A stretch of 64,000 bases of DNA from Paraburkholderia aromaticivorans (GTDB taxonomy: Bacteria; Pseudomonadota; Gammaproteobacteria; Burkholderiales; Burkholderiaceae), in assembly GCF_002278075.1 (NCBI RefSeq), contig NZ_CP022990.1:2108001-2172000 (forward strand), given 5' to 3'. The number at the start of each line of letters is the position of its first letter. Within the stretch, counting starts at the first letter, position 1. Positions 8,088-18,146 of the stretch are shown one piece after another. The notes under the pieces are model-generated. The model did not search any database. It saw nothing but the letters and a program-made list of their open reading frames with translations, and had not been told where the DNA came from. Position numbers and translations under genes: made by a program.

Positions 8088-9091
8088 ACCGACCGCTGGC
8101 TTTGATCGAAGGCGATCTAGCACTTCCGATCGCGCGGCCGTTCGATACCTTGCCGCCGCCCTTCGGCTCGCGGCGACGGCCGGCCCGGGTTGCGGGGCAA
8201 CGCGAACTGCAACCCGCAGCTCGCGTCAACGCGCAACAGGCCATCCAGAACGCGGCGCAACGCAGCGAGCTGGCGGCACGTAATGGGTCGTTGCCGCCGG
8301 GCGTGAAGTTTCTGTTGTTCTACAAGCTGCCGCAACCGCGCGAGCATTCGCCTCGCTTCGACGAGCAGTTGGCCGAAGCGAGGTACTACCTCGAAATGGG
8401 CCGTGCGCGCCCGTGCTCGACGCGTTCGGATCATGTCCTCGGAGCGGCGATTTTCGCCGGCTGCGGTATTGCGCTGGCCTGGTTGCTGGCCACCTGCACG
8501 ACGCACGACGCCGCCAAGGTGACGGCCACGGCTCTGACCCAGCCAGTGGTCGTGCGTCAGCCCGTGGAGTTTGCCGGCACGATTGCGCAGACCGAACCGC
8601 CGGCGGTGAATTCCGAACCGAAGGCGGCTTCCGAAGTGCCTACGCCAACCAATACGACACCGGGAACGACGTTTGGCCATGTCCGTATGCCAGAGCCACA
8701 GCGTGTCGAGCACCTAGCGCCGCGTCCAGTCACGCGAGCGTCCACGCATCAGACGGTGCAGAACCGCTCCGCAAAGGCCGATCGCCCGGTGCCGATCGTG
8801 CGCTTCAGCAAAGCGCAGGTCGAAGGGCGTCTCGCATTGAGCCGCACGATCCGCCCAGCCACGCAGCCTTCCGCATCCAGGTCACCCGAATGGGCCGCAG
8901 GCCGCTCGTCCGCGAGTGACGCGGCCGAGCGCGCGGCGCTGTTCGACTGGGCGGTGCAGCAGCGTCGCGCGGCAATCATCACGCACGCCGATTTGCCGAC
9001 ACCCGTCGATACCGACTGGAGCGCCCGCATGACCCAGCGCAGAATCACCGACAACCCCAACGCGTTCCAATCGGGCCGCAGCACGAAGTAG
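8084..9091 (+). CDS. Single-pass membrane protein of unknown function
   Basis: A 335-aa protein whose ATG overlaps the previous stop (ATGA), so it is translationally coupled. Residues 1-115 are cytosolic and rich in Arg, Ala and Gln. One hydrophobic helix (VLGAAIFAGCGIALAWLLAT, about 117-136) follows. The rest is a disordered Pro/Thr/Ala-rich tail, ending in a basic segment, that would face the periplasm. I recognise no domain. Its position suggests a role linked to the response regulator and HPt protein, perhaps as a membrane partner. Confidence 0.7.
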   Translation: MNRPLALIEGDLALPIARPFDTLPPPFGSRRRPARVAGQRELQPAARVNAQQAIQNAAQRSELAARNGSLPPGVKFLLFYKLPQPREHSPRFDEQLAEARYYLEMGRARPCSTRSDHVLGAAIFAGCGIALAWLLATCTTHDAAKVTATALTQPVVVRQPVEFAGTIAQTEPPAVNSEPKAASEVPTPTNTTPGTTFGHVRMPEPQRVEHLAPRPVTRASTHQTVQNRSAKADRPVPIVRFSKAQVEGRLALSRTIRPATQPSASRSPEWAAGRSSASDAAERAALFDWAVQQRRAAIITHADLPTPVDTDWSARMTQRRITDNPNAFQSGRSTK

Positions 9092-9094
9092 CAG

Positions 9095-9124
9095 CCAAAA
9101 AAAGCCCGACCAGGGGTCGGGCTT
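9095..9124 (-). terminator. Intrinsic terminator of acnA
   Basis: On the minus strand a perfect 10-bp stem (AAGCCCGACC/GGTCGGGCTT, plus positions 9102-9111 and 9115-9124) with a 3-nt loop runs into seven T residues. It lies 70 bases after the acnA stop. It probably also stops convergent plus-strand transcription. Confidence 0.9.
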
Positions 9125-9195
9125 CAAAGTCGGCTGCGTCCTCCACAGGACGCAGCCCCTGCAAAACAGCCGGGCTGTTCGCGTTGTCGCCAGCC

Positions 9196-11913
9196 TTAAG
9201 CAGCCAGCAGCGAACGCAGCACGAACGGCAGAATCCCGCCGTGCTTGTAGTAGTCGACTTCGATCGGCGTGTCGATACGCAGCAGCACCTGCACGCGCTT
9301 CTCCTTGCCGTCCTTGCCACGGATCACCAGCGTCACTTCCTGTTGCGGCTTGAAGTCTGCGCCGAGGCCTTCGATGTCGTACGTTTCTTCGCCGGTGATG
9401 CCAAGCGATTGCACGCTATCCGAGCCCTTGAACTGCAGCGGCAGAACGCCCATGCCGACCAGGTTCGAACGGTGGATCCGCTCGAAGCTGCGTGCGACCA
9501 CGGCCTTCACGCCCAGCAGTTGGGTACCCTTCGCAGCCCAGTCACGCGACGAGCCCGTGCCGTACTCTTCGCCCGCGAACACGATGGTCGGCGTGCCGGC
9601 GTCGATGTACTTCATCGCTGCGTCATAGATCGACAGTTGTTCGCCGCTCGGCTGATGAATCGTCAGGCCGCCTTCCACGCGCGAGCCGTCTGCCTTCGCC
9701 GGGATCATCAGGTTCTTGATCCGCACGTTCGCGAACGTGCCGCGCATCATCACGTCGTGGTTGCCGCGGCGCGAGCCGTAGCTGTTGAAGTCGGCCTTCT
9801 GCACGCCGTTTTCCTTCAGCCACTTGCCTGCCGGCGAGTCTTCCTTGATCGAGCCAGCCGGGCTGATGTGGTCGGTCGTGACCGAGTCACCGAAGATGCC
9901 CAGTGCACGCGCGTTCGTCACAGCAGCAATGCTGTCGGCCGGCGTCATCGAGAAGTCCTTGCCGAAGAACGGCGGCTCAGCGATGTAGGTCGACTTCGGC
10001 CAGTCGTAGACTTGACCTTCTTCGCCTTCGATCTTGCTCCACAGGTCGCCCTTCTTGGTCAGCGACGCGTAGTTCTTGCGGAACGCGTCGGCGTCCAGCG
10101 CGAACTTGAGCAGCGCGTTGACTTCTTCGCTGGTCGGCCAGATGTCGCCCAGGTAGATGTCCTTGCCGCCCTTGCCCTTGCCGACCGGTTCGGTCATCAG
10201 GTCGCGCGTGATGTTGCCGGCGATCGCGTAAGCGACGACCAGCGGCGGCGAGGCCAGGAAGTTCGCGCGGATATTCGGGTGAATACGCGCTTCGAAGTTA
10301 CGATTGCCCGACAGAACCGCTGCCGCGACGATGTCGTTCTTCGTGATCGCTTCGTTCAGTTCCGGCGTCAAATCGCCCGCGTTACCGATACAGGTCGTGC
10401 AACCGTAAGCGGCCAGCGTGAAACCGAGCTTGTCGAGGTACTTCATCAAGTCGGTCTTCGTCAGGTATTCCGTGACGATACGCGATCCCGGCGCCAGCGA
10501 CGTCTTGATGTGCGGAGCGACCGTCAGGCCGGCTTCGACAGCCTTCTTCGCCAGCAGGCCGGCGGCGAGCAGCACGCTCGGGTTAGAGGTGTTCGTGCAC
10601 GACGTGATGGCCGCGATCAGGATGTCGCCGTTCTTCACGTCGACGCCGTTGCTCGTGGTGTATTGCGCGTCGAGGTCTTCCGCCTTCTTCGCAAAGCCGT
10701 TTTCCGCCACCGGCTTCGAGAACAGGTCGCTGAAGGTCGACTTCACATGACCGATTTCGATACGGTCTTGCGGACGCTTCGGACCTGCCAGCGACGGCGT
10801 CACCGTGCCGAGATCCAGCGTGACGACCTTGGTGTAGTCGATCTGGCCGGCCTTCGGAATACCGAACAGACCCTGCGCCTTGAAGTAGTTTTCGAAGGCG
10901 GCGATTTCTGCGTCGGTGCGGCCCGTGCCCTTGAAATAGTCGATGGTCTTTTCGTCGACCGGGAAGAAGCCCATCGTTGCGCCATATTCCGGCGCCATGT
11001 TGCCGATGGTTGCACGATCCGGCAGCGACAGCGACTTCGTGCCTTCGCCGAAGAACTCGACGAACTTGCCGACAACCTTTTCCTTACGCAGCAGTTCGGT
11101 CACGGTCAGAACCAGGTCGGTCGCCGTCAAGCCCTCGCGCAGCTTGCCCTTCAGTTCGACGCCGACCACGTCCGGCGTCAGGAAGTACACCGGCTGGCCG
11201 AGCATGCCGGCTTCCGCCTCGATACCGCCCACGCCCCAGCCCACCACGCCGATGCCATTGATCATGGTGGTGTGGCTGTCCGTGCCGACCAGCGAATCCG
11301 GGTAGTACACCGTGTCCGCGCCTTCAGCCTTCTTGTGCACGCCGCGTGCGAGGTATTCCAGGTTCACCTGGTGAACGATACCGACGCCCGGCGGCACGAC
11401 CTTGAACGTGTCGAATGCCTGCATGCCCCACTTCATGAACTGGTAGCGCTCGTTGTTGCGCTGGAATTCCAGTTTCATGTTCAGGTCGAGCGCGTTCTTT
11501 TCGCGGAAGTGATCGATCTGCACCGAGTGATCGACGACCAGATCCACCGGCACCAGCGGTTCGATCGACTTCGGATCCTTGCCCATGTGTTTCGCGACAC
11601 CACGCATGGCTGCAATGTCGGCGAGCAGCGGCACGCCGGTAAAGTCTTGCAGCACGACGCGCGACACCACGAACGGGATTTCGTCGACGCGCGCGGCGGT
11701 CGGCTTCCAGTTCGCGAGTTGCTCGATGTGTTCTTCGGCGATTTTCTTGCCGTCGTAGTTACGCAGCACCGATTCCAGCACGATTCGGATCGAAACCGGC
11801 AGGCGGTCGATCTTGATGTTCAGCGCCTTGCCGAGTTGCGGCAGGGAGTAGAACTTGCCTTTGCCGGAACCGCTGTCGAATTCCTTGAGCGTTTTGTGGA
11901 GGTTGTGGGCCAT
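9196..11913 (-). CDS. acnA: Aconitate hydratase A
   Basis: A 905-aa [4Fe-4S] enzyme that interconverts citrate and isocitrate in the TCA cycle. Length and N-terminus ([12 protein letters not shown]) match the AcnA/IRP1 type. The three cluster cysteines are visible in [12 protein letters not shown] and in [11 protein letters not shown] near residue 503. The swivel-domain signature [16 protein letters not shown] is present near residue 770. It is the last gene of the minus-strand block that starts at mdh and includes prpC and prpD. An AcnA next to methylcitrate genes could serve both citrate and 2-methyl-cis-aconitate hydration. Confidence 0.97.
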   Translation of the reverse strand: MAHNLHKTLKEFDSGSGKGKFYSLPQLGKALNIKIDRLPVSIRIVLESVLRNYDGKKIAEEHIEQLANWKPTAARVDEIPFVVSRVVLQDFTGVPLLADIAAMRGVAKHMGKDPKSIEPLVPVDLVVDHSVQIDHFREKNALDLNMKLEFQRNNERYQFMKWGMQAFDTFKVVPPGVGIVHQVNLEYLARGVHKKAEGADTVYYPDSLVGTDSHTTMINGIGVVGWGVGGIEAEAGMLGQPVYFLTPDVVGVELKGKLREGLTATDLVLTVTELLRKEKVVGKFVEFFGEGTKSLSLPDRATIGNMAPEYGATMGFFPVDEKTIDYFKGTGRTDAEIAAFENYFKAQGLFGIPKAGQIDYTKVVTLDLGTVTPSLAGPKRPQDRIEIGHVKSTFSDLFSKPVAENGFAKKAEDLDAQYTTSNGVDVKNGDILIAAITSCTNTSNPSVLLAAGLLAKKAVEAGLTVAPHIKTSLAPGSRIVTEYLTKTDLMKYLDKLGFTLAAYGCTTCIGNAGDLTPELNEAITKNDIVAAAVLSGNRNFEARIHPNIRANFLASPPLVVAYAIAGNITRDLMTEPVGKGKGGKDIYLGDIWPTSEEVNALLKFALDADAFRKNYASLTKKGDLWSKIEGEEGQVYDWPKSTYIAEPPFFGKDFSMTPADSIAAVTNARALGIFGDSVTTDHISPAGSIKEDSPAGKWLKENGVQKADFNSYGSRRGNHDVMMRGTFANVRIKNLMIPAKADGSRVEGGLTIHQPSGEQLSIYDAAMKYIDAGTPTIVFAGEEYGTGSSRDWAAKGTQLLGVKAVVARSFERIHRSNLVGMGVLPLQFKGSDSVQSLGITGEETYDIEGLGADFKPQQEVTLVIRGKDGKEKRVQVLLRIDTPIEVDYYKHGGILPFVLRSLLAA

Positions 11914-11958
11914 GGTGTTTTCCTTGGTTTGATCGCGGAACTACAGTACTCAACTTGA

Positions 11959-13410
11959 CTAGATGACGTACAGATCGACGTATTCATTGACCGGCATGGC
12001 TTCGAGCCTTGCCTGATCCAGCGACACGTCGAGAATCGCCAGTTGTTGCTTGACCGGAAAGCGGCGCGCGAGGTTGGTCTTGAACTTCTCGACCAGCAAC
12101 GGAATTCCATCTTCGCGACGACGTTTATGACCGATCGGGTATTCGACTACGACTTCGTCGAATGTCGAACCGTCGTTGAATTCGACCGTCAGTGCATTGG
12201 CGATCGAACGCTTCTCGGGATCGTGGTAATCCTTCGTGAACTGCGGGTCTTCGACACATTCCATCTTTGCGCGCAGCACGTCGATACGCGCGTCCTGTGC
12301 GGTCGAATCTTCATAGTCCGCGGCCGTCAGGCGGCCGTGGATCAGCGGCACGGCGATCATGTACTGAATGCAATGATCGCGGTCGGCCGGATTGTTCAGC
12401 GGGCCTTTTTTATCGATGATGCGAATCGCGGCCTCATGCGTGCGGATCGTGATCTTGCGAATGTCGTCCACGCGCTTTCCCGCTGCGTTGAGTTGCGCAT
12501 GCAACTTCATCGCGGCTTCCGCCGCCGTCTGCGCATGGAATTCTGCCGGAAAAGAAATCTTGAAGAGCACGTTTTCCATCACGTACGAACCGTACGGACG
12601 CTGGAACCGGAACGCGTTGCCCTTGAAGAGCACGTCGTAAAAGCCCCAGGTTTTCGCGCTCAGCACCGACGGATAGCCCATCTCGCCGGTCTTCGCAATC
12701 AGCGCGAGGCGCACCGCGCGCGAGGTCGCGTCGCCCGCGGCCCACGACTTGCGCGAACCGGTATTCGGTGCATGGCGGTAGGTGCGCAGCGCATGTCCAT
12801 CGACAAACGCCTGCGAGACCGCATTGATCAGCTCGTCGCGCGTGAGGCCGATCAACTGGCCGACCACCGCGGTCGACGCCAGTTTCACCAGCAGCACATG
12901 GTCGAGCCCAACCTTGTTGAAGGAGTTTTCGAGCGCGATACAGCCTTGAATTTCGTGCGCCTTGATCATGGCGATCAACACGTCTTTCATCGCCAGCGGC
13001 CGTTTGCCGGCTGCGATGGCGCTGCGCGAGAGCCAGTCGGCCGTCGCGAGAATGCCGCCGAGGTTATCCGACGGGTGGCCCCATTCGGCGGCGAGCCATG
13101 TGTCGTTGAAGTCGAGCCAGCGGATCATGGCGCCGATGTTGAAGGCGGCTTGAACCGGATCCAGCTGGAACGACGTGCCGGGCACCTTTGCGCCATTGGG
13201 GACGATCGTGCCTGGCACGATCGGTCCCATCAGCTTGGTGCAGGCCGGGTAGGTGAGCGCCTCGAGTCCGCAACCAAGCGTATCGATCAGGCAGTGACGC
13301 GCGGTTTCCAGCGCGAGCGTGCTGTCGATCTGATACTCCAGCACGTAGTCGACGATATCGACCAGGACGGCGTCCGGTTCGGGTCGCACGTTGGAAATTG
13401 GAGCGGACAT
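11959..13410 (-). CDS. prpD: 2-methylcitrate dehydratase, MmgE/PrpD family
   Basis: A 483-aa enzyme that dehydrates 2-methylcitrate in propionate degradation; PrpD proteins also act weakly on citrate. I trimmed 34 upstream codons: the ATG at 13410 gives MSAPISN, the normal family length, and has AGGAAAA before it. Family hallmarks seen are [32 protein letters not shown] and [20 protein letters not shown]. It lies between acnA (45 bp downstream) and the MliC-like gene (26 bp upstream), so it is probably co-transcribed with both. No prpB is present in the window. Confidence 0.94.
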   Translation of the reverse strand: MSAPISNVRPEPDAVLVDIVDYVLEYQIDSTLALETARHCLIDTLGCGLEALTYPACTKLMGPIVPGTIVPNGAKVPGTSFQLDPVQAAFNIGAMIRWLDFNDTWLAAEWGHPSDNLGGILATADWLSRSAIAAGKRPLAMKDVLIAMIKAHEIQGCIALENSFNKVGLDHVLLVKLASTAVVGQLIGLTRDELINAVSQAFVDGHALRTYRHAPNTGSRKSWAAGDATSRAVRLALIAKTGEMGYPSVLSAKTWGFYDVLFKGNAFRFQRPYGSYVMENVLFKISFPAEFHAQTAAEAAMKLHAQLNAAGKRVDDIRKITIRTHEAAIRIIDKKGPLNNPADRDHCIQYMIAVPLIHGRLTAADYEDSTAQDARIDVLRAKMECVEDPQFTKDYHDPEKRSIANALTVEFNDGSTFDEVVVEYPIGHKRRREDGIPLLVEKFKTNLARRFPVKQQLAILDVSLDQARLEAMPVNEYVDLYVI

Positions 13411-13436
13411 CGGGGCGTTTTCCTGATGACGATGAT

Positions 13437-13943
13437 TTAGTTGCCGGACTTGTTGATCGCGTTCGATTGCGTCGGAGCCGGTGCGCCTTCCATCATGGCT
13501 GCCGTCTTGCACTCGTCGGCCAGACGCGAGCTGTCCTTGTCCGAGAACAGCATGGCCTTCGTCGGGATCACGACGAGGTCCATACCCGTTGCGGCGTCGT
13601 GGAAGCGGTCGGCGCCCGTGGTGGTCGCTTCGCGCGGCAGATTGTAATTTTTGTTAGCCCAGTGAACCGTGACGATCTGGTCACGCTTCATGTCGCCCTT
13701 CAGGTCGAACGCCAAACCTTCGTTGCACGACCACTTTTCCGCGCCTTCCGGCACCGGATCGACCTTCGCTTCCTTGGCCGGGTTCGGTTTGCGCTTGATC
13801 AGGCGCTTCGGCTGCGGTTTTTTCGGGACAGCGTTGGCTGCCGGCTTCGTGGTGGTCGCCGGTTGCGCGACGGCGTCAGTCGCGACGGCCAGCATCGTCG
13901 TGGACAGGGCACCAATCACGGCGGCGATCATCAGCTTTTTCAT
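13437..13943 (-). CDS. Secreted MliC-like (lysozyme inhibitor family) protein
   Basis: A 168-aa exported protein. The signal peptide ends near AVAQPA (residue 27), without a lipobox. A basic, Pro/Lys-rich linker (about 28-65) follows. Residues 70-150 match the MliC pattern of an eight-stranded barrel closed by two cysteines: [11 protein letters not shown], a central [38 protein letters not shown] and DECKTA. MliC proteins inhibit C-type lysozymes in the periplasm. The segment usually involved in inhibition (SGA-Y-type) is changed here to TGADRF, so activity is uncertain. Its place between prpC and prpD is odd for a cell-wall protein. Confidence 0.7.
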   Translation of the reverse strand: MKKLMIAAVIGALSTTMLAVATDAVAQPATTTKPAANAVPKKPQPKRLIKRKPNPAKEAKVDPVPEGAEKWSCNEGLAFDLKGDMKRDQIVTVHWANKNYNLPREATTTGADRFHDAATGMDLVVIPTKAMLFSDKDSSRLADECKTAAMMEGAPAPTQSNAINKSGN

Positions 13944-14046
13944 GGAGAAAACCTTTCTATCTAGTTTCAGTTAAACATTCCGCGGGCTACCGGTCCTGGC
14001 GTCCGCGTGGTTGAACTGCACGCGCTTTGAAAGCGCACAGCGACCG

Positions 14047-15234
14047 CTATTTTCTCCTATTTAGCGGCAGGTACTTCAAATTCTCAGGTCCGGTGTAATT
14101 CGCGCTCGGACGGATGATCTTGTTGTCGATGCGCTGCTCGATGATGTGGGCGCTCCAGCCGGCCGTGCGGGCGATCACGAAGAGCGGGGTGAACATGGCC
14201 GTGGGCACGCCCATCATGTGATACGAGACCGCGCTGAACCAGTCCAGATTGGGGAACATCTTCTTCGCCTCCCACATCACCGACTCCAGCCGCTCGGCGA
14301 TGCTGAACAGCTTGGTGTTGCCCGCTTCCTTCGAGAGCTTCTTCGCGACTTCCTTGATGACCTTGTTGCGCGGGTCCGAAATCGTGTAGACCGGGTGGCC
14401 GAAGCCGATCACCACTTCCTTGTTCTCGACGCGGCGGCGGATGTCCGCTTCGGCTTCGTCCGGCGTCTGGTAGCGCGACTGGATCTCGAACGCGACTTCG
14501 TTGGCGCCGCCGTGCTTCGGCCCGCGCAGCGCGCCGATCGCGCCGGTGATGGCCGAGTAGATGTCCGATCCCGTGCCCGCGATCACGCGGCCCGTGAAGG
14601 TCGACGCGTTGAACTCGTGCTCGGCGTACAGGTTCAGCGACACGTGCATCGCGTCGACCCACGCCTTGGACGGCTCCACGCCGTGCAGCAGATGCAGGAA
14701 GTGGCCGCCGATCGAATCGTCGTCGGTTTCGACTTCGATGCGCTTGCCGTTATGCGAATAGTGATACCAGTAAAGCAGCATCGAACCGAGCGAGGCCATC
14801 AGCTTGTCGGCGATGTCGCGCGCGCCCGGCAGGTTGTGGTCGTCTTTCTCCGGCAGCACGGTGCCGAGCACCGACACGCCGGTGCGCATCACGTCCATCG
14901 GATGCGCGGCGGCCGGGATCCATTCGAGCGCGGCCTTGACGTTCGCGGGCAGGCCGCGCAGCGCCTTGAGCTTGGTCTTGTAGGCGGTGAGTTCGGCCTG
15001 GGTCGGCAGCTTTTCGTGGACCAGCAGGTAAGCGATTTCTTCGAATTCGCAGGCACCCGCAATATCGAGAATGTCGTAGCCGCGGTAATGCAGGTCGTTG
15101 CCGGTCTTACCGACCGTGCAGAGCGCCGTGTTGCCGGCCGTCACGCCGGACAGGGCGACGGATTTTTTCGGTTTGAAGCCGCTTTGGGGTGGGTTGCCGC
15201 CTTGTGCATCAGCGGTTTGCGTTGTCTCGCTCAT
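14047..15234 (-). CDS. prpC: 2-methylcitrate synthase
   Basis: A 395-aa citrate-synthase-family enzyme that condenses propionyl-CoA (or acetyl-CoA) with oxaloacetate. The ATG at 15234 gives [10 protein letters not shown]; a longer open frame upstream lacks family similarity. Catalytic His and Asp regions are visible: [29 protein letters not shown] and the late [13 protein letters not shown]. The short form and N-terminal [18 protein letters not shown] distinguish it from the longer gltA at 22.9 kb. It probably supplies 2-methylcitrate to prpD downstream. Confidence 0.95.
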   Translation of the reverse strand: MSETTQTADAQGGNPPQSGFKPKKSVALSGVTAGNTALCTVGKTGNDLHYRGYDILDIAGACEFEEIAYLLVHEKLPTQAELTAYKTKLKALRGLPANVKAALEWIPAAAHPMDVMRTGVSVLGTVLPEKDDHNLPGARDIADKLMASLGSMLLYWYHYSHNGKRIEVETDDDSIGGHFLHLLHGVEPSKAWVDAMHVSLNLYAEHEFNASTFTGRVIAGTGSDIYSAITGAIGALRGPKHGGANEVAFEIQSRYQTPDEAEADIRRRVENKEVVIGFGHPVYTISDPRNKVIKEVAKKLSKEAGNTKLFSIAERLESVMWEAKKMFPNLDWFSAVSYHMMGVPTAMFTPLFVIARTAGWSAHIIEQRIDNKIIRPSANYTGPENLKYLPLNRRK

Positions 15235-15394
15235 CTCCCGCAATCTCCTTTGTGCCTGCTCATTGCTTCTGGTTGACTTACGCGTTCGACGTCCCCGGCC
15301 CGCAGCGTCAGATGATTCAGTGCTTCGATTGCACCACGGTGTCCAGGTGCGTGGTCCAGCGCCGCCGTGCCGCTTGCCGGACGGGCGCGCAGGC

Positions 15395-16411
15395 TCATGA
15401 TGCGGCTTGCACGTTAGTGCCCACTTTCGTGAAAAGCGGCGCGGCGTCTTGCGGGACGGTGCGGCCGGTGGTTTGCGCGCGACGCAGCACCGACCAGTAA
15501 TAGCGATAGCTCGCGCGATCATGCAACGTGTCGTGATGACGCGTGGGCCCCCATTGGGCGGATTGCGCGGCCAGCAGGATTTCGGTGGCCGTGGCGATCT
15601 CTTCGTCGCGCGGCGCGAACGCGGCGACGATCGCCTCGATCTGTGCCGGGTGGATGCTCCACATGCGCGTGTAGCCAAACTCGTTGCGGGCGCGCGCGGC
15701 GTCGTTCGCCACCACGCTCATGTCGCGCACTTCCGTGCTGACGTTGTGCGACGGTACTTTGCCGTAGGCATGGCAGGCAGCCGAGATTTCCAGCTTCGCG
15801 CGCCGCACCAGCGGATGATCGAACTGGCCGGGCGAGCGCATGGCCGTGTCGGGAATCGCGCCGTTGTGCGCGGAGACGAAGTCCATCAGGCCGAAGCTCA
15901 GCGCTTCCACGCCGGGCAGCGCGGCCAGATCGAACACGCGCGTCAGCGCGCCGTGCGTCTCGACCAGCAATTGCACCGGCACCGGTTGCGCGATGCCGAG
16001 CTCGCGGCGCGTGGCCTCGATGAACGCGACCATTTCGGCGGCGTCGGGGACGTTGCGGATCTTCGGCAGGGTGATGTAAGCAGGTGCTCGCTTCGCGGCT
16101 CGCAAGATGAGGCGGACGTCGTCGCGCCAGTGCGGGTGATCGAAGTCGTGAATCCGCACGCCGACGCGACCAAAGCGGTCATGCTCGCTGCCCAACAACG
16201 AGGCGACCAGTTCCGCGTGTTGCGCTTCGCGGCCGACCTGCGCGCCGTCTTCGCAATCGAGGGTGATATCGAACACCGGGCCGAGCTGTTGCTGCAACGC
16301 GAGCGATTTCAGCATCAGCTTTTCGCTGCCGGCGTAGTGATCGCAGGCAGGCAGCACAGCGGGCGGCGCTTCGCCGTCAAACAGCACTTCGGCGGGTGTG
16401 AGGGCGCGCAT
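15395..16411 (-). CDS. HpcH/HpaI-family CoA-ester lyase (CitE/malyl-CoA lyase-like)
   Basis: A 338-aa protein of the citrate lyase beta/malyl-CoA lyase superfamily. The metal and substrate-binding motifs are present: [43 protein letters not shown] and [19 protein letters not shown]. The ATG at 16411 is the first Met of the homologous region, though its ribosome site is weak. It probably cleaves or forms a CoA thioester such as malyl-CoA, citramalyl-CoA or a methylated analogue. The setting next to prpC and mdh supports a link between propionate and C4 acids. The exact substrate is undetermined. Confidence 0.85.
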   Translation of the reverse strand: MRALTPAEVLFDGEAPPAVLPACDHYAGSEKLMLKSLALQQQLGPVFDITLDCEDGAQVGREAQHAELVASLLGSEHDRFGRVGVRIHDFDHPHWRDDVRLILRAAKRAPAYITLPKIRNVPDAAEMVAFIEATRRELGIAQPVPVQLLVETHGALTRVFDLAALPGVEALSFGLMDFVSAHNGAIPDTAMRSPGQFDHPLVRRAKLEISAACHAYGKVPSHNVSTEVRDMSVVANDAARARNEFGYTRMWSIHPAQIEAIVAAFAPRDEEIATATEILLAAQSAQWGPTRHHDTLHDRASYRYYWSVLRRAQTTGRTVPQDAAPLFTKVGTNVQAAS

Positions 16412-16530
16412 CTTCGGCGTCAGGGTGTGGGTAGTGTTTGGAGAAATCTGATTCGGGCGCGCTCTGCAGGACCATCGTGGCAATTGCGCAAAGCGCGCTC
16501 GGATCAGATGCGGACGACTACATTCGCACG

Positions 16531-16651
16531 AAAAAAAACCGGAACCCGCCGCGGCGACGCCTGGGAGCCCCCAGACTTGCCGCTTTGCGCCGGGCCCCCA
16601 CAAGCAGGGAAAAGCTTGGGATGGCCCGGCGTTTTCTCATGAGTTCCGGTT
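16531..16651 (-). terminator. Probable mdh terminator with a 97-nt loop
   Basis: On the minus strand AACCGGAAC (plus 16643-16651) pairs with GTTCCGGTT (plus 16537-16545) and is followed by eight T residues (plus 16531-16538, partly shared with the stem). This is 17 bases after the mdh stop. The loop is filled by a separate hairpin-forming repeat, so the terminator seems to have been split by an inserted element. Confidence 0.6.
16567..16638. repeat. Dispersed hairpin repeat, copy 1 (inside the mdh terminator loop)
   Basis: The element has a GCCCCC start, a GCCGCTTTGCGCCGGGCCCCC middle in which CGCCGGGCC (16588-16596) pairs with GGCCCGGCG (16623-16631), and a CTTGGGATGGCCCGGCG end (16615-16631). 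It is clearly related to the inverted copy at 26854-26936 and shares its end with the copy at 22469-22487. Confidence 0.75.
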
Positions 16652-16667
16652 CGTCTGCATCAGGCGC

Positions 16668-17651
16668 TTAGCCGAGCAGATGTTGAACGCCGTCGCGCTC
16701 TTCCAGCAGTTCGTTCAGCGTGGCGTCCATCTTTTCACGCGAGAACGCGTCGATTTCCAGACCCTCGACGCGCTTGTACTCGCCGTTTTCGCACGTGACC
16801 GGCACACCGTAGATGATGTCTTCCGGAATGCCGTACGAGCCGTCCGACGGAATACCCATGGTGACCCACTTGCCGTTCGTACCGAGCACCCAGTCACGCA
16901 CGTGGTCGATTGCCGCGTTAGCCGCCGACGCTGCCGACGACAGGCCGCGCGCTTCGATGATCGCCGCGCCGCGCTTGCCGACGGTCGGGATGAACGTGTT
17001 GCGGTTCCATTCTTCGTCGTTGATCAGCTTGGTCAGGTCCTGGCCTTCTGCCGTTGCAACGCGGAAATCCGGGTACATGGTCGGCGAGTGATTGCCCCAC
17101 ACAGCCAGCTTTTCGATCGACGCGACCGGCTTGCCCGACTTGGCCGCCAGTTGCGACAGCGCGCGGTTGTGGTCGAGGCGCAGCATGGCGGTGAAGTTCT
17201 TCTTCGGCAGATCCGGCGCCGACTTCATGGCGATGTAGGCGTTCGTGTTGGCCGGGTTGCCGACCACGAGGACCTTCACGTCGCGGCTGGCGACTTCGTT
17301 CAGCGCCTTGCCCTGAACCGTGAAGATTTCGGCGTTGGCCGACAGCAGGTCCTTGCGTTCCATGCCTTTCGAACGCGGACGGGCGCCGACCAGCAGGGCC
17401 ACGTCTGCATCCTTGAATGCGACCTTGGGATCGTCGGTGATCACGACACCCGACAGCAGCGGGAATGCGCAATCATCCAGTTCCATCACGACGCCTTTGA
17501 CGGCGCCTTGTGCTTGCGGCAGGTCGAGCAGTTGCAGGATAACCGGCTGATCCTTGCCGAGCAGGTCGCCATTGGCGATGCGGAACAGCAGGGAGTAAGC
17601 GATTTGACCTGCGGCGCCGGTGACGGCAACGCGCTTTGCGGGCTTAGCCAT
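16668..17651 (-). CDS. mdh: Malate dehydrogenase
   Basis: A 327-aa NAD-dependent enzyme oxidising malate to oxaloacetate in the TCA cycle. The N-terminal nucleotide motif is [16 protein letters not shown] (residues 10-25). Substrate arginines lie in [14 protein letters not shown], and the catalytic His is in [11 protein letters not shown] near residue 189. Length and motifs fit the cytosolic-type bacterial Mdh common in beta-proteobacteria. It is first of the minus-strand TCA/methylcitrate run and is transcribed from the promoter at 18035-18063, giving a long leader. Confidence 0.97.
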
Positions 17652-18034
17652 TGAGAAATCTCCAGGACGATGCGTTAGACGCTAGGGAAAACGCCATTCT
17701 ATATGCGCGTTCAGCGAAGCGTTATGAAACACGGCGGAATTCACTGTTCGCGGACTGCCTCGTAATCTGCCGAGGGCGAGCGGCGCGTTGCGGCGAGACC
17801 GCCGTGCCGGAAACCTGTACAACTGCATGGGAGCGGGAATACGAAGCGCCGGGTAGCCGTTGCACGGTGCGGGCTCCTGCAAACAGCGCGTTTCGGCAAG
17901 CGTCTGGCCAACGAATGGCGGCGAAATCGAAACCTGAACTGCGTGGGAACAGCATGGTGCAGAGTGGCTGCCGGGGCGTCGCGGCGCTGCGCGAAACAGC
18001 CTCCGAAAAACCCGCAAACCCTTGTTCGACAAGG
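17652..18034. other. Long untranslated leader of mdh, no gene seen
   Basis: This stretch of about 380 bases separates the predicted mdh promoter from the mdh start. Several short open frames cross it on both strands, but none has a convincing ribosome site, codon bias or recognisable product. I see no riboswitch. Confidence 0.5.
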
Positions 18035-18063
18035 AGTGTAGGAGTCGCTAGACACAAAGTCAA
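18035..18063 (-). promoter_or_regulatory. Sigma-70-like promoter for mdh
   Basis: On the minus strand TTGACT (plus 18058-18063) and TACACT (plus 18035-18040) are 17 bp apart. The GntR-gene palindrome lies 8 bp upstream of the -35 box. A factor bound there would be well placed to activate or repress. Confidence 0.6.
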
Positions 18064-18071
18064 CATTATCT

Positions 18072-18091
18072 TATGTCTTATATAAGACATA
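18072..18091. promoter_or_regulatory. Perfect 20-bp palindrome, candidate operator of the GntR regulator
   Basis: TATGTCTTATATAAGACATA is fully self-complementary. It lies between the divergent mdh and gntR genes, 55 bp before the gntR start. GntR-family dimers bind palindromes of this size, and autoregulation is common. The AT-rich core stands out from the GC-rich surroundings. Confidence 0.72.
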
Positions 18092-18146
18092 TCTATCGAG
18101 GGGAAAACCCTAGACGCGGCCCAGCCCTTTATGATGAAATGCGCGC

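Noticed and set aside
9184..11958. 924-codon plus-strand open frame
   Set aside because: It is the antisense of acnA. High GC with third-position bias produces long shadow frames, and its product is Arg/His/Val-rich without any recognisable domain.
17651..18085. Open frames in the mdh-gntR spacer on both strands
   Set aside because: No ribosome sites, no similarity and atypical codon use. They overlap the predicted mdh promoter.
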